Assembly: GCA_017452265.1 (NCBI GenBank)
Contig: JAFTMS010000007.1
Span: 85,485-149,484 of the forward strand
Reading direction: 5' to 3'
DNA length: 64,000 nucleotides
Source of the DNA: Bacteroidales bacterium
GTDB taxonomy: Bacteria; Bacteroidota; Bacteroidia; Bacteroidales; UBA932
Part shown: piece after piece, positions 41,847 through 51,174 of the stretch
Layout: every line of letters begins with the position of its first letter
Numbering within the stretch: the first letter of the stretch is position 1
Made by a program: the position numbers and the translations under genes
The notes under the pieces: model-generated
Database searches by the model: none
The model's input: the letters and a program-made list of their open reading frames with translations, nothing else
What the model was told of the DNA's origin: nothing

Positions 41847-43862
41847 TTAAATTTCTTCTATTATCATTGCTGCTCCACCACCCTGCGCAAGTCTGAATGT
41901 CATTTCGTCTGCAGATGTGAGTGTGATTTCCTGTATAATATGGGATGACGGTGTTTCGTTCGATTTCGGGGTATATTCAAGTATCTTTGCACGATACTGC
42001 CGTCCATCCTCAAGAAACGAAAGCGGTACAGTGATTTCACGTGAGTTCCAGTCCGTAAGCGCACCGACATACCACTTGCCTTCAGCATGACGTGCTGTCA
42101 CTATATAGCTTCCCAAATCAGCCGCGAGTATTTCTGTCTTTTCAAACACCGTCGGGATGGACGTGATGAATGACGTACACTCCGGATCATCCATATAGTT
42201 GGAAGGAGTGTCGCAAAGCATTGCCAGCGGAGAGTCGAAGACCACATATGTAGCGGCCTGATGAGCCCTTGTGCCCTGTCCCATAGGCTCGTAGTAATCG
42301 ATTTCGAAACCTTCCTTCGTTGCATTGACGAATGCGCCCTGCGTATAGTCCACAGGTCCCTGAACCATCCTGAGGAACGGGAAGGTCACATCATATGAAG
42401 GCTGATCCGGGTTTGACCATTTAAGTTCTTCCATTCCGAATACGCCTTCGAAGTTCACCACATTCGGGAAAGTACGGTTCAGACCTGCAGGCTTGTTTAC
42501 GCCATGGAGATCCAACACCAGATGATGACGGGCAGCAGCATCACATATTCTATATATGAGATCCATGGATTCCTGGTCATCGCGGTCGATGAAATCGGTC
42601 TTGAAGCCTTTTATCCCCATTTCGCTGTAATAAGCGCAAGCCTCTTCAAGTTTGTCGTCAAGAACATTCGCCACAGCCCATATTATGAGTCCGACATTAC
42701 GTTCAGCAGCATACTTGGCCAGTCCCGGAAGGTCGATACAATCTTTGATTGTCATTATATCGTCCTTTGCAGACCATCCTTCGTCAAGAATGACATACTC
42801 CACACCGAACTTTGAAGCAAAATCTATATATGCCTTATATGTCTCATTGTTTATGCCCGGAGTAAAATCCACATTTCTGAGCCCCCAGTCGTTCCACCAC
42901 TCCCAGGCTACCTGTCCCGGCTTTACCCACGATGCATCTTCAATACGGGATGGTTCGGCAAGAGCATAGACAAGATTGTTTACCGGAAGCTTTCGGTCAT
43001 CATCGGAAACGAGAACAATCCTCCATGGGAAAGTTCTGGAAGCTTCAGTACGGGCAATGATATCCTCTCTTGTCGCCACCTTCTTCTGGCAACGTACCGG
43101 ATTGATATACATGCTGTCCGGGAGATGGGCGAACATTCCTTTATATCCGCCGTCAGTGGCGGTAAGGAACATTCCCGGATACGACCTCAGATCAGACTCG
43201 CATATAAGTACGGTCAGGCCCGAATTCGTCTCGACAGCAAGCGGCACAAGGGCAACATCCGAATCTCCGGAACCGAAGCCGCTGATGGTTTCGGATGTAT
43301 AAGTTGCCTGAAAAGAATTGGCGATCAAATCTTTACCCCAAGAATACGCAACCCAAGACTTGGCATCCTCTGAAAAGTGGAAAGTGCTCTGTTCATCCTT
43401 GACCTCTATGACACCATCGCCCATCTCTGTAACAAAACGGTAGGCGAAGCCACTGTCATATGCTCTGAATTCGATTCTATATCCGTCACACTGCAGCAAA
43501 AGGTCATTGCATGATTCCGTGAAGGAACTCTGGCGGTACAAAGGGGCGCCTATCGTTTCGGAGCGAGCCCCGTAGCTCGCCTTCCTTACGGAAAATTCTT
43601 CACCTTCTGCATTCATGCCTCCGAGGACAGTACCGTCGGACAAAGTCATGGAAAGAGGCGACACATTTACGACCTGAACACCATCATATTCAAGCGAATA
43701 AGCAAGGTCCGCACTACCGGTAAGTTCTCCTGCAGCAGTGTACACCGTCACAGCAAGCCTGCCATCAGGAGATTTAAGTACCATCTGCGCCGGAACCTCC
43801 CGGCATCCGGAAACAAACGCGGCCACTGCGACCAAGACAATAAGTTTAAGGATTCTCTTCAT
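41847..43862 (-). CDS. GH97 glycosidase, retaining, lipoprotein
   Basis: 671 residues. Lipobox VSGC20. It has the same sandwich-barrel-beta layout as the paralogue at 28830-30809. D423 in GFKTDFIDR is in the nucleophile position of retaining GH97s and E478 in NFEGVFGMEE is the matching acid/base at the same 55-residue spacing. Retaining members act as alpha-galactosidases. It lies between the metzincin-glycosidase fusion and GH110, so three alpha-galactose-directed or candidate enzymes are clustered in this PUL. The gene starts 24 bases after the fusion gene's stop. Confidence 0.92.
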   Translation of the reverse strand: MKRILKLIVLVAVAAFVSGCREVPAQMVLKSPDGRLAVTVYTAAGELTGSADLAYSLEYDGVQVVNVSPLSMTLSDGTVLGGMNAEGEEFSVRKASYGARSETIGAPLYRQSSFTESCNDLLLQCDGYRIEFRAYDSGFAYRFVTEMGDGVIEVKDEQSTFHFSEDAKSWVAYSWGKDLIANSFQATYTSETISGFGSGDSDVALVPLAVETNSGLTVLICESDLRSYPGMFLTATDGGYKGMFAHLPDSMYINPVRCQKKVATREDIIARTEASRTFPWRIVLVSDDDRKLPVNNLVYALAEPSRIEDASWVKPGQVAWEWWNDWGLRNVDFTPGINNETYKAYIDFASKFGVEYVILDEGWSAKDDIMTIKDCIDLPGLAKYAAERNVGLIIWAVANVLDDKLEEACAYYSEMGIKGFKTDFIDRDDQESMDLIYRICDAAARHHLVLDLHGVNKPAGLNRTFPNVVNFEGVFGMEELKWSNPDQPSYDVTFPFLRMVQGPVDYTQGAFVNATKEGFEIDYYEPMGQGTRAHQAATYVVFDSPLAMLCDTPSNYMDDPECTSFITSIPTVFEKTEILAADLGSYIVTARHAEGKWYVGALTDWNSREITVPLSFLEDGRQYRAKILEYTPKSNETPSSHIIQEITLTSADEMTFRLAQGGGAAMIIEEI

Positions 43863-43886
43863 ATCTGTTTTTATTATATACTCATC

Positions 43887-46800
43887 TCATCGGAGGGCAA
43901 TTTTAAGGGTTTGCCCATCCTTGACCACATACCTCCTGTCCTTCTCTCCTGTCTGAGAAACAATCACCTCAAGCCGTCCATCATCATTCCTTGTCACATT
44001 GATGTCGAAATCCGCCCCGAAAGCCTTGATGTCATTCAGAGCCATCCTGTCCCAATCTGAAGGCATAGACGGGCGAAGTTCAAATGTACGGAATCCGACC
44101 GGTCTGAGACCGAACAATCCTTCAGTTATTACGCGGCAGTATAATCCGCTTTCAGCAGCCAGATGCCTCTGTGAGCCCTCCGGCCAGGCTTCTATTGCAT
44201 ATGGGACATGATCTTCAAGAAGACGTCTATGTGAATATGACGTCAGCTTTTCTATCGCAACATCTGGTTTTCCGGCAGCAAATATTCCCCTGAGGGCATA
44301 CAATGTCGAGCGGTCCCAGAAGGTAGTACTGCCCTGCTCTGTCAGAAGGCCGTCTTCCTTCCAGAGAAGCGGACTGCACAATGCCTCAACCGTAGCATCA
44401 GCCCTGTCATATATGCCGACAGTAAGAGGAATGCATATCCATGCACGCAGGAGATCATTGCCGTCGTAGTATCTGTATGTATTGAAACCACTTACCTCTG
44501 CACCATAATATTTTTCGATATTTACGGCGAGAGCCGCTGCCTTGTTTCTGTAATCCTTGGCTACTGATGACTTCATGCCAAGTTCCCTGCTGAGGCAGGC
44601 AGCGCTCAAAAGAGCATCATAATACAGTGAGGAAGTACAGAGATTGGCATCTCCATCCTCAAAGCGTCCTTCCAATTCATCTGTGTCCGACTCAACCACT
44701 CCGCTGTCGTTCAGTTTCATTTCGCAATATTCCAGACACCACTCTATCAACGGCCAGAGTTCCTGTGCCACGGTTTTGTCTCCGTATGCAAGGGCAAAAC
44801 GGGATGCACCATATGCTATCATTGCGGCATCTCCCCTATCTCCGGCCCCATTCCAGATATCACGGCCTTCAGAAATGATTGAGCTTGGTATCGGTTCCCA
44901 TCTGTCATTCATGAAGCGTGCAAAATGGCGGAACGAATTGATGGCCGACTCGTTACCGCGCCAATATCCGAGATAAGGAAAGAACGGATTGACATATTCA
45001 GCCTGATCATTTGCCCAGATTGCAGCATAATACGATTCTCCTCCCGGTGCATGCATGTAGCCTCCCGATGTCTTGCATATGCTTTCACTTGTACGGATCT
45101 TCGCATATCGGAACATCGTGTTTATCACCGGATCTGGAGTTTCAAGGACAAGAGCCTTGTCTATATCGCCATTTACAAAAGACCATCGTGCCTTCAATTC
45201 CGCTTTCACATCTATGTCCTGCACGGATTCGTTCTCCCTGCGGGCAGAATAGGTCACTGTAAAGACAACAGCCTCTCCCTTCTTCAAAACATACGTACCG
45301 GCTCCATGGATATCAGCCGAAATCACATAGACGCCGTCCCTTCCTTTTGACTCAAGCGTACGATAAGACTGAGAGAATTCCGGAATGTAGACGACTGCAT
45401 CCTTTTCGCGAATGTTTTCAATTCTATAATATTCGCAGAGAGCCGGTTTGTCCATAGAAGGGAATACAGTCCTCTGCATGCTGACTGCCGGAACCGGAGC
45501 GGTGCCCCTTCCCGAGCCGATATTGTGCTTTCCCACACACCATGTATCGACAGCGCAGAACATTCCGTTCAGCGTGACTGATTCCGTCTTTCCGTTCTTA
45601 AGAGAAAGACCGTCTACATTTATGAGCGACGGGATATCGATAGAGATCCTGTGCATCAGGCTGGCGTGGGTATTGTCAGGAAGAGTCCTGAGCATCGGGA
45701 ATACAAGAGAGCGCTCCATAGATAAAGTGGAATTCTCATCCAGTCCCCAACGGAGGACGCACGACACCTGCTCACCCGTCATCTCGATATGGTCGGAATG
45801 TGGATATGTTCCCTCATTTACTTTCCACACGATATTTCCATCAGTATTTATATTCCAACGTGATGCCACCTTCTGTGCCGGCGCCGGAAAGAATCTGGAC
45901 TTATCGACATTGAATTCAAAAGGATCGGACGGCTTCGTGTCCTTTAAAGAAACATCCAGACGATAGGTATCCTTGCCCTCGAAAGTCACATTCTCTATTT
46001 CATAAAGCGGAAGCCATGCGTAAGCCACCTTGCCGCCAGAAGAAGCCTTTACGAACATATTCGGATATTTCAGGCCGAAGTCCTTGGTCTTTGGAAAAAT
46101 CGTCTCCGTTTTAAAGCGGCATACCCCATTCGCGTCGGTCTTTGCCACATGGACAGCTTCAGGAGAGACACTGTATGAATACCATCCGACAGGATAGAAT
46201 TCCAGAACCGCATCATTCACAGGCTTTCCATCCGGTCCCTTGACGCAGAAAGACAACCATTCAGGACACATTTCGGCCACAAGATTGTCGATTTCCACCA
46301 TCTTGTCACCTGAAAGATTTATCATATTGACGGCATAATCGCTCCAGAAGGTTTCTCCATACGGATAGTCCATGATGCACCTCGTACCGTAGCATCCGAT
46401 CGGCGCTACAGGGTTCTTGTCCGCATCCACTTTCATGGCATATATGTCAGGTACACCTCGTCCGTGTCCGAACTCATGGATAATGCCGTCTATCGCCCCT
46501 TGTTCAAACGGATTGTTGAAGCGGTCATTATGTGTACGGGCATGGTAGACTGTCAGTATGTCCGAACCATACCAGCCGCCTCCGACCTCTTCAGGATGAG
46601 ACTTATAACCGTCTATCACAACAAGATAGTCATGATCAGGGTGAGGTTTATGCACCTCATGAGCCGAAATGCCGTCATAAATATAGAATGCATCCCAGTC
46701 CACCACAAAATCATAGACAGCATCGAACTGTCTTGTATGGTTGAAAGCACGGTTGATCTTGTCAAACATCCTTGTAATCTGATGTCTGACATTAGCCTCT

Positions 46801-46925
46801 CCGCCGAGGGAGTCCACAGACTCGCAGTCGATTCCCACCTTGACGGTAAAACGGTGAAGCGGCTGGGCAGTCATACTCCAGCAGACAGCGGCCAAAAGGA
46901 TTGTCGCTAAAACTGATTTTTTCAT
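43887..46925 (-). CDS. Metzincin-like protease fused to a six-hairpin glycosidase-like domain
   Basis: 1012 residues with signal peptide (WSMTAQ). N-terminal catalytic domain: HEFGHGRGVPD (H150, E151, H154, D160) is an HExxHxxGxxD zinc site, with Met-turn M185 in CIMDYP, as in small metzincins of the snapalysin type. A beta-rich middle (about 215-590) follows. The C-terminal part (about 600-930) reads as an (alpha/alpha)6 barrel of the six-hairpin glycosidase type (SESICKTSGGYMHAPGGESY, WANDQAEYVNPFFPYLGYW, TEQGSTTFWDRSTLYALRGI), ending in a beta domain. A protease and a glycan-active barrel in one secreted protein suggests cleavage of glycoproteins. The GH family and catalytic acids are not assigned. 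Confidence 0.75.
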   Translation of the reverse strand: MKKSVLATILLAAVCWSMTAQPLHRFTVKVGIDCESVDSLGGEANVRHQITRMFDKINRAFNHTRQFDAVYDFVVDWDAFYIYDGISAHEVHKPHPDHDYLVVIDGYKSHPEEVGGGWYGSDILTVYHARTHNDRFNNPFEQGAIDGIIHEFGHGRGVPDIYAMKVDADKNPVAPIGCYGTRCIMDYPYGETFWSDYAVNMINLSGDKMVEIDNLVAEMCPEWLSFCVKGPDGKPVNDAVLEFYPVGWYSYSVSPEAVHVAKTDANGVCRFKTETIFPKTKDFGLKYPNMFVKASSGGKVAYAWLPLYEIENVTFEGKDTYRLDVSLKDTKPSDPFEFNVDKSRFFPAPAQKVASRWNINTDGNIVWKVNEGTYPHSDHIEMTGEQVSCVLRWGLDENSTLSMERSLVFPMLRTLPDNTHASLMHRISIDIPSLINVDGLSLKNGKTESVTLNGMFCAVDTWCVGKHNIGSGRGTAPVPAVSMQRTVFPSMDKPALCEYYRIENIREKDAVVYIPEFSQSYRTLESKGRDGVYVISADIHGAGTYVLKKGEAVVFTVTYSARRENESVQDIDVKAELKARWSFVNGDIDKALVLETPDPVINTMFRYAKIRTSESICKTSGGYMHAPGGESYYAAIWANDQAEYVNPFFPYLGYWRGNESAINSFRHFARFMNDRWEPIPSSIISEGRDIWNGAGDRGDAAMIAYGASRFALAYGDKTVAQELWPLIEWCLEYCEMKLNDSGVVESDTDELEGRFEDGDANLCTSSLYYDALLSAACLSRELGMKSSVAKDYRNKAAALAVNIEKYYGAEVSGFNTYRYYDGNDLLRAWICIPLTVGIYDRADATVEALCSPLLWKEDGLLTEQGSTTFWDRSTLYALRGIFAAGKPDVAIEKLTSYSHRRLLEDHVPYAIEAWPEGSQRHLAAESGLYCRVITEGLFGLRPVGFRTFELRPSMPSDWDRMALNDIKAFGADFDINVTRNDDGRLEVIVSQTGEKDRRYVVKDGQTLKIALR

Positions 46926-46996
46926 TATTAATTGCGGTTAGTTTTCAAATCGGCACCTGCGGCCTGTTTCACCATGCCGCAGGCAAAATATACTGA

Positions 46997-48274
46997 TTAT
47001 TTCGTAAGGCTCACAACAAAGAATTTTGTAATTGATCCTTCTGCTGCGATAAAGTCAAGAACAAATGTTTTGGTCGTAGAATCATAATAAGAATGATTCA
47101 AGACTACAGTATTGTGATTTCCATGCCTATCCTGAATATCAACTATCGGATACACACCTTCCTGACCATTATATTTGCTTTCCCAATCAATATTGAAATA
47201 GAGAGGCTGATTAAACCAGTCATAAAGGATACCATATAACTGACCATTAGTGGTATCGTTTCTCCATTGAGTTTCGTGATCAGTCGTATTCACTATATAC
47301 TCTTCACCATCCATATAGGATGTCATGGTATAACCATCTTCCGCCATTGCAAAGATATTTGAACCATTATAGTGGTAACTGTATGTATCGGTTCTTATAG
47401 AAATCGGATCTTTTATGTTATCAGTAACCGTTGGATCATATTCTGGAATGACTGCCTGAATTTCCTCAGTTGTAAATGTAGTTGCCAAATCATTATTAAA
47501 TGACGTGCAATAACCGGCAACTGACTCCAGAGGATTATCAAGTTCTCCCATATTATATATTGTACCTTCTACAAGAGTCTTGTTAGAGTATGATTTAGCC
47601 TCAACACCATTAACAAAAATCTTGAGGGCAGAGAATGTTCCTGGAGCTACAGCAATGTAATATGTATTTCCCACAAACATACCTCCTTTGAGAGTGACTT
47701 CTGACTCTGTTGCAGAGATTTCAGAACCGTCGAAAGTTGCTTCACCGGCAAGTTTGTCACCTGTAGCGGAAAGTTTTACCGAATAGATCTCACCTTCTGT
47801 CACAGTAAACTTCACAAGAGCTGTAAGATTATGGAATTTGATTTCAGAACCGGTGGAACTTCCGTATGCAAGAGTCGCAGTCGGATCAAATCCGTTTTTG
47901 GTCGCTATCTGAACCTCCGGAATGTTCAAACCGGTAAAAGTAGAGAAATCGGATGTAGCGATATTTGTGTTCTGTGGGTAGAAGGCCCAATATGTATCAG
48001 GTTGCTCAAATGTTCCTTCATAAGTGAATTCTGCAGTAGCCTGGCTGCTTGTAATGGCAGTCGTAAACGGACGGTTGATTTTCTGTGCATCAAAAACAGA
48101 AATAGCGTCTCCCTGTGCCCAATAAGTCTTTGTTCCGTCGGTCAGAACGGTCTTGGTCTCATCACCGGCAGCTACAGCTGTAAGTGTGACAGTCTTTATC
48201 TCCTGAACATTTTCCTTTGCGCAGGATACTGCTGCGAGAGCGGCTAATGCCGCGAAATACAATATCTTCTTCAT
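46997..48274 (-). CDS. Fimbrillin-like lipoprotein
   Basis: 425 residues. Start 48274 is chosen because an AAGGA lies just upstream and lipoprotein signal MKKILYFAALAALAAVSC begins there. The first 250 residues resemble Bacteroidota fimbrillin/Mfa-like proteins: TVTLTAVAAGDETKT, YWAQGDAISVFDA, KFHNLTALVKFTV and GTYTY-like strands. The C-terminal ~170 residues are a separate beta-rich region with many Tyr and Trp (YYDSTTKTFVLDFIAAEGSI). It is expected at the cell surface. In this PUL it may serve as glycan or host binding protein rather than a true pilus. A small gene precedes it by 27 bases. Confidence 0.7.
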   Translation of the reverse strand: MKKILYFAALAALAAVSCAKENVQEIKTVTLTAVAAGDETKTVLTDGTKTYWAQGDAISVFDAQKINRPFTTAITSSQATAEFTYEGTFEQPDTYWAFYPQNTNIATSDFSTFTGLNIPEVQIATKNGFDPTATLAYGSSTGSEIKFHNLTALVKFTVTEGEIYSVKLSATGDKLAGEATFDGSEISATESEVTLKGGMFVGNTYYIAVAPGTFSALKIFVNGVEAKSYSNKTLVEGTIYNMGELDNPLESVAGYCTSFNNDLATTFTTEEIQAVIPEYDPTVTDNIKDPISIRTDTYSYHYNGSNIFAMAEDGYTMTSYMDGEEYIVNTTDHETQWRNDTTNGQLYGILYDWFNQPLYFNIDWESKYNGQEGVYPIVDIQDRHGNHNTVVLNHSYYDSTTKTFVLDFIAAEGSITKFFVVSLTK

Positions 48275-48301
48275 TTTGTCCTTCAATTTATTCGGTAAAC
48301 A

Positions 48302-48442
48302 TTAGAGATCCTCTTCCTGCCAATCGTCAAAGGAAAGTTCGACCTGACTTGCACAAAGCACACTTTCAGTAGCCAAATACACTACCTCAAGGCCGGGAGC
48401 TTCATAAACCTGCCCCCCCCGATTCATTTTTTCTGTCTTCAT
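48302..48442 (-). CDS. 46-residue peptide with a G8 tract
   Basis: The frame opens MKTEKMNRGGQVYEAPGLE and ends VELSFDDWQEEDL; it has no signal peptide. The YEAP.LEVVYL pattern followed by a small residue block (TESVLCAS) resembles short peptides found beside fimbrillin-like genes in Bacteroidales; their function is unknown. The codons CGG GGG GGG CAG contain eight G (48413-48420 on the plus strand as C), so a slip would shift the frame at residue 9. It lies between an M60 gene and the fimbrillin-like gene, 27 bases before the latter. Confidence 0.6.
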   Translation of the reverse strand: MKTEKMNRGGQVYEAPGLEVVYLATESVLCASQVELSFDDWQEEDL

Positions 48443-48477
48443 AAGAAATGTTTTAATGTTGATAAAGTTTTGATTGG

Positions 48478-49785
48478 TTATCTTTTTAGAGATTCTTCTA
48501 TAAGTTCAAGTTCTTCTGGAGTATAGCATGTAAGGGTTACATCCTCTCCGGCTGCCTCTGACACATGACCAAGGAAATAGAGGAAACGCTCGTATGCCCC
48601 ATCCAACTTCGGAAGCTGATCTTCCTCAAGAGCATAAAGTGCCCTGAAAGCTTTCTTATATACATCCCATCCATATTTATCCTTGATTCTGAGGAAGGTA
48701 TAATGCAGTGCATCTCCATTATTCTTCGGAATGCCGGCTCCAATGGTTTCGTCATAGAAAATCTTGTAATAGTCCCTGACATCAGCACCGCGATACACGA
48801 CATTCCTCTGGCTGACACCGCCATTGCAGACCTCCACGGCATAGGACATGCGGAAATTGGCAAAAATCTCGTCATTCCAGTTCCAGCTTCCGCGACCACG
48901 AATATTACCTGCTGAAAAGACATGACCGATTTCATGCAGGATTCCGAATCCCCAGTCGTCGAATTCGGCCGTGCGTTCAATCACATCCTTCACCTTGACA
49001 TGGCTGTTCCAGAGGATTGGATTTCCTGCGAGCGCCCAATAGCCCGGTTCAATACCCGGTGTATTGATGATATGTATCCTGCGGCCTCCAAACGGCACTT
49101 CTCCTACAAGTTCGTTATATGCTTCATAGACACGGTCAAGCTCGGAAAGCCATTCGTCCATCTGTGCATCAGTAATGGTGACATTGGCTGTATCAAGCCA
49201 CACTTCGATATGGTCGCTTGCACGATGGTACATCTGATCGCCTACTGGCTCCACGCATACATCGTCATACCATACGGTTCCTAAAGCCTTGCCGCCATTG
49301 TAGGTACCCCAAGGGAAGCCGAGCGAGCAGCAGATTACGGCTTTGCCTTCCTGATCAGGTACGAAGTCCATATAGACTTCCGTCCAGTCCTTGTCCTCAT
49401 ATGCGAACTCCGATGCATTCCAAGGCTGTTCAAGATCATCGGGCAGCAGATACAGCACGGCTCCGCGGCCTTCCTTGACACCTTCACATTTCATCTTTGC
49501 ACTCATCCTGTAAAGTTTTCCAGGTTCAAGGCCTTCCAATGAATGCATGATTCTCAGGGCTCCACGCTCAGGATTGCTGATCTTAACGCAGCCGCTATTA
49601 TCCACACCGCCTTCCGTGAGATATTCCACCTTACCGTACTCATTGTCAGCGGCATTGTCAGTCCACAACAGGGAGAAGTTCTCCGCATTGTTGAAATCAT
49701 CTGTAAAAACAGTATTGTCTGCCGGTGCGCAGGCACAAAAACCGGCAGCGGCAAGACATGCCAGATATAAAACTTTTGTCTTCAT
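48478..49785 (-). CDS. M60-like zinc peptidase lipoprotein 1
   Basis: 435 residues, lipobox GFCAC. An N-terminal carbohydrate-binding-like beta-sandwich (about 25-180) precedes the peptidase. The zinc site is H284-E285-I-G-H288, with the downstream Glu E306 in WNWNDEIFANF, fitting the M60/enhancin rule HExxH(8-28)E. M60 enzymes cut mucin-type O-glycoproteins, often next to a glycosylated Ser/Thr. It is one of three tandem paralogues encoded just after SusC/SusD and the DUF1735 gene. Its start is 3 bases from the next paralogue's stop. Surface exposure is expected. Confidence 0.85.
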   Translation of the reverse strand: MKTKVLYLACLAAAGFCACAPADNTVFTDDFNNAENFSLLWTDNAADNEYGKVEYLTEGGVDNSGCVKISNPERGALRIMHSLEGLEPGKLYRMSAKMKCEGVKEGRGAVLYLLPDDLEQPWNASEFAYEDKDWTEVYMDFVPDQEGKAVICCSLGFPWGTYNGGKALGTVWYDDVCVEPVGDQMYHRASDHIEVWLDTANVTITDAQMDEWLSELDRVYEAYNELVGEVPFGGRRIHIINTPGIEPGYWALAGNPILWNSHVKVKDVIERTAEFDDWGFGILHEIGHVFSAGNIRGRGSWNWNDEIFANFRMSYAVEVCNGGVSQRNVVYRGADVRDYYKIFYDETIGAGIPKNNGDALHYTFLRIKDKYGWDVYKKAFRALYALEEDQLPKLDGAYERFLYFLGHVSEAAGEDVTLTCYTPEELELIEESLKR

Positions 49786-49788
49786 GAT

Positions 49789-51159
49789 TTATTGCAATTG
49801 CTTCTTTATCGACTCCAATTCAGAATCTGTAAAATACGACCAGAGGTCTACATTAGGATATGTCTCTTTTGTAAAGCGATCAAGCATATTGACAAAGTAT
49901 ACGAATTTATCATATTTGCTGCCTCCGTTACCGCCATTCTGTCTAAGATAGTCGAAAGTCTTCTTGTAAGGCTCCCAACCGATATTTCTGGACATTCTGG
50001 CAAGCATGTAATGTATACCATTGTCATTCACCTTAGTACCTATGGTCTTGTCATAGTCAGGCTTGTACAGGTTCAGGATTTCTTCGCCGACAAAGACTTT
50101 TGATTCTCCATTGGCATCTGTCTGATGCACCTGGCCACCGGTCTTTTCCAGCGCGTAATGCATCCTGAAGTTTGCAAACATCTCGTCGTTCCAGTTCCAT
50201 GAAGTGTTCCCGATATTGAATACATGACCGATCTCATGCAGAAGCCCGAAGCACCAGTCGCCATAGTCCTTCATCTTCGCAAATGAATCTTCCACTGCGG
50301 TGTAATTGATGCTCCAAAGGATAGGATAACCGGCAAGTGCCCAGTATCCGGAATATATTCCACGAGTCGTCTGTATGGCAAGTTTGCGGCCTTCATGAGG
50401 AGCAGCTCCCATAAGCTCTACGCATGCCTCATAATATCCGTCAAGATCTTCTATCCAATCCGACAGAATCTGAGAAGATATGGTTACTTTGGTTGGCTCG
50501 ATATAAAGCCTCATATGATCGCTTTCAAGCTGGAAAAGTTCATCAGAAATCTTCTTTACACTGATGTTGTCGAAATAGGCCGTGCCTGTTGAACGTCCCC
50601 CGTTTGCCATTCCTCCCTGCCAGAAACCGAGGGCAGCAGTGATGGTGGCCTCTCCATTATCATCCGACATAAAGTCCATGACCACATTAGTCCATGACTC
50701 AAGTTCGGTTCCGTAAATATACTTGGACGAGTTCCAGTACTGCTTTGTGTTAGGGCTGAAGACCACGGGGCCGGTGCCCTCACCATTAGGAATATCGGAA
50801 TAACGGATTCTCGCAGTAATCCTGTACATCTGATCCGGTTCCAGTCCGGTAAGTTTCCTCTCTACGCCGACACAGCATTTCCCGTTTTCCGGAAACTGCT
50901 GGATCTTGAGGCATCGGCTGTCCTTGACACCCTGGCCTTCCACCACCTCCACCGTTGTCTTATCACCGTTGGCGTATTTCTTTACAGTCCATCCTTCAAG
51001 GCCATCCTCGAAATTTCCGTTCGGCAGTTCAACTGCATACGGATCCTCAACTACAGGCGGGACAACCGGTTCCACAGGAGTATTGCCATTCCCGTCCTTG
51101 GAGCATGAAGATGCGAGGACAGCGGACAAGCATAAACAATATATGAATTTTGCTTTCAT
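49789..51159 (-). CDS. M60-like zinc peptidase lipoprotein 2
   Basis: 456 residues, lipobox LASSC followed by an acidic and Pro-rich linker. The N-terminal sandwich (about 45-205) carries GNFEDGLEGWTVK and TAYFDNISVKK, typical of carbohydrate-binding jelly rolls. The zinc site is H308-E309-I-G-H312 and E326 lies in WNWNDEMFANFRMHYALE. Its role matches the neighbouring M60 genes. It is separated by 3 bases from copy 1 and by 15 bases from copy 3. The three copies differ mainly in the sandwich domain, which suggests different glycan recognition with a common peptidase. Confidence 0.85.
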   Translation of the reverse strand: MKAKFIYCLCLSAVLASSCSKDGNGNTPVEPVVPPVVEDPYAVELPNGNFEDGLEGWTVKKYANGDKTTVEVVEGQGVKDSRCLKIQQFPENGKCCVGVERKLTGLEPDQMYRITARIRYSDIPNGEGTGPVVFSPNTKQYWNSSKYIYGTELESWTNVVMDFMSDDNGEATITAALGFWQGGMANGGRSTGTAYFDNISVKKISDELFQLESDHMRLYIEPTKVTISSQILSDWIEDLDGYYEACVELMGAAPHEGRKLAIQTTRGIYSGYWALAGYPILWSINYTAVEDSFAKMKDYGDWCFGLLHEIGHVFNIGNTSWNWNDEMFANFRMHYALEKTGGQVHQTDANGESKVFVGEEILNLYKPDYDKTIGTKVNDNGIHYMLARMSRNIGWEPYKKTFDYLRQNGGNGGSKYDKFVYFVNMLDRFTKETYPNVDLWSYFTDSELESIKKQLQ

Positions 51160-51174
51160 GATGATATGATTATA

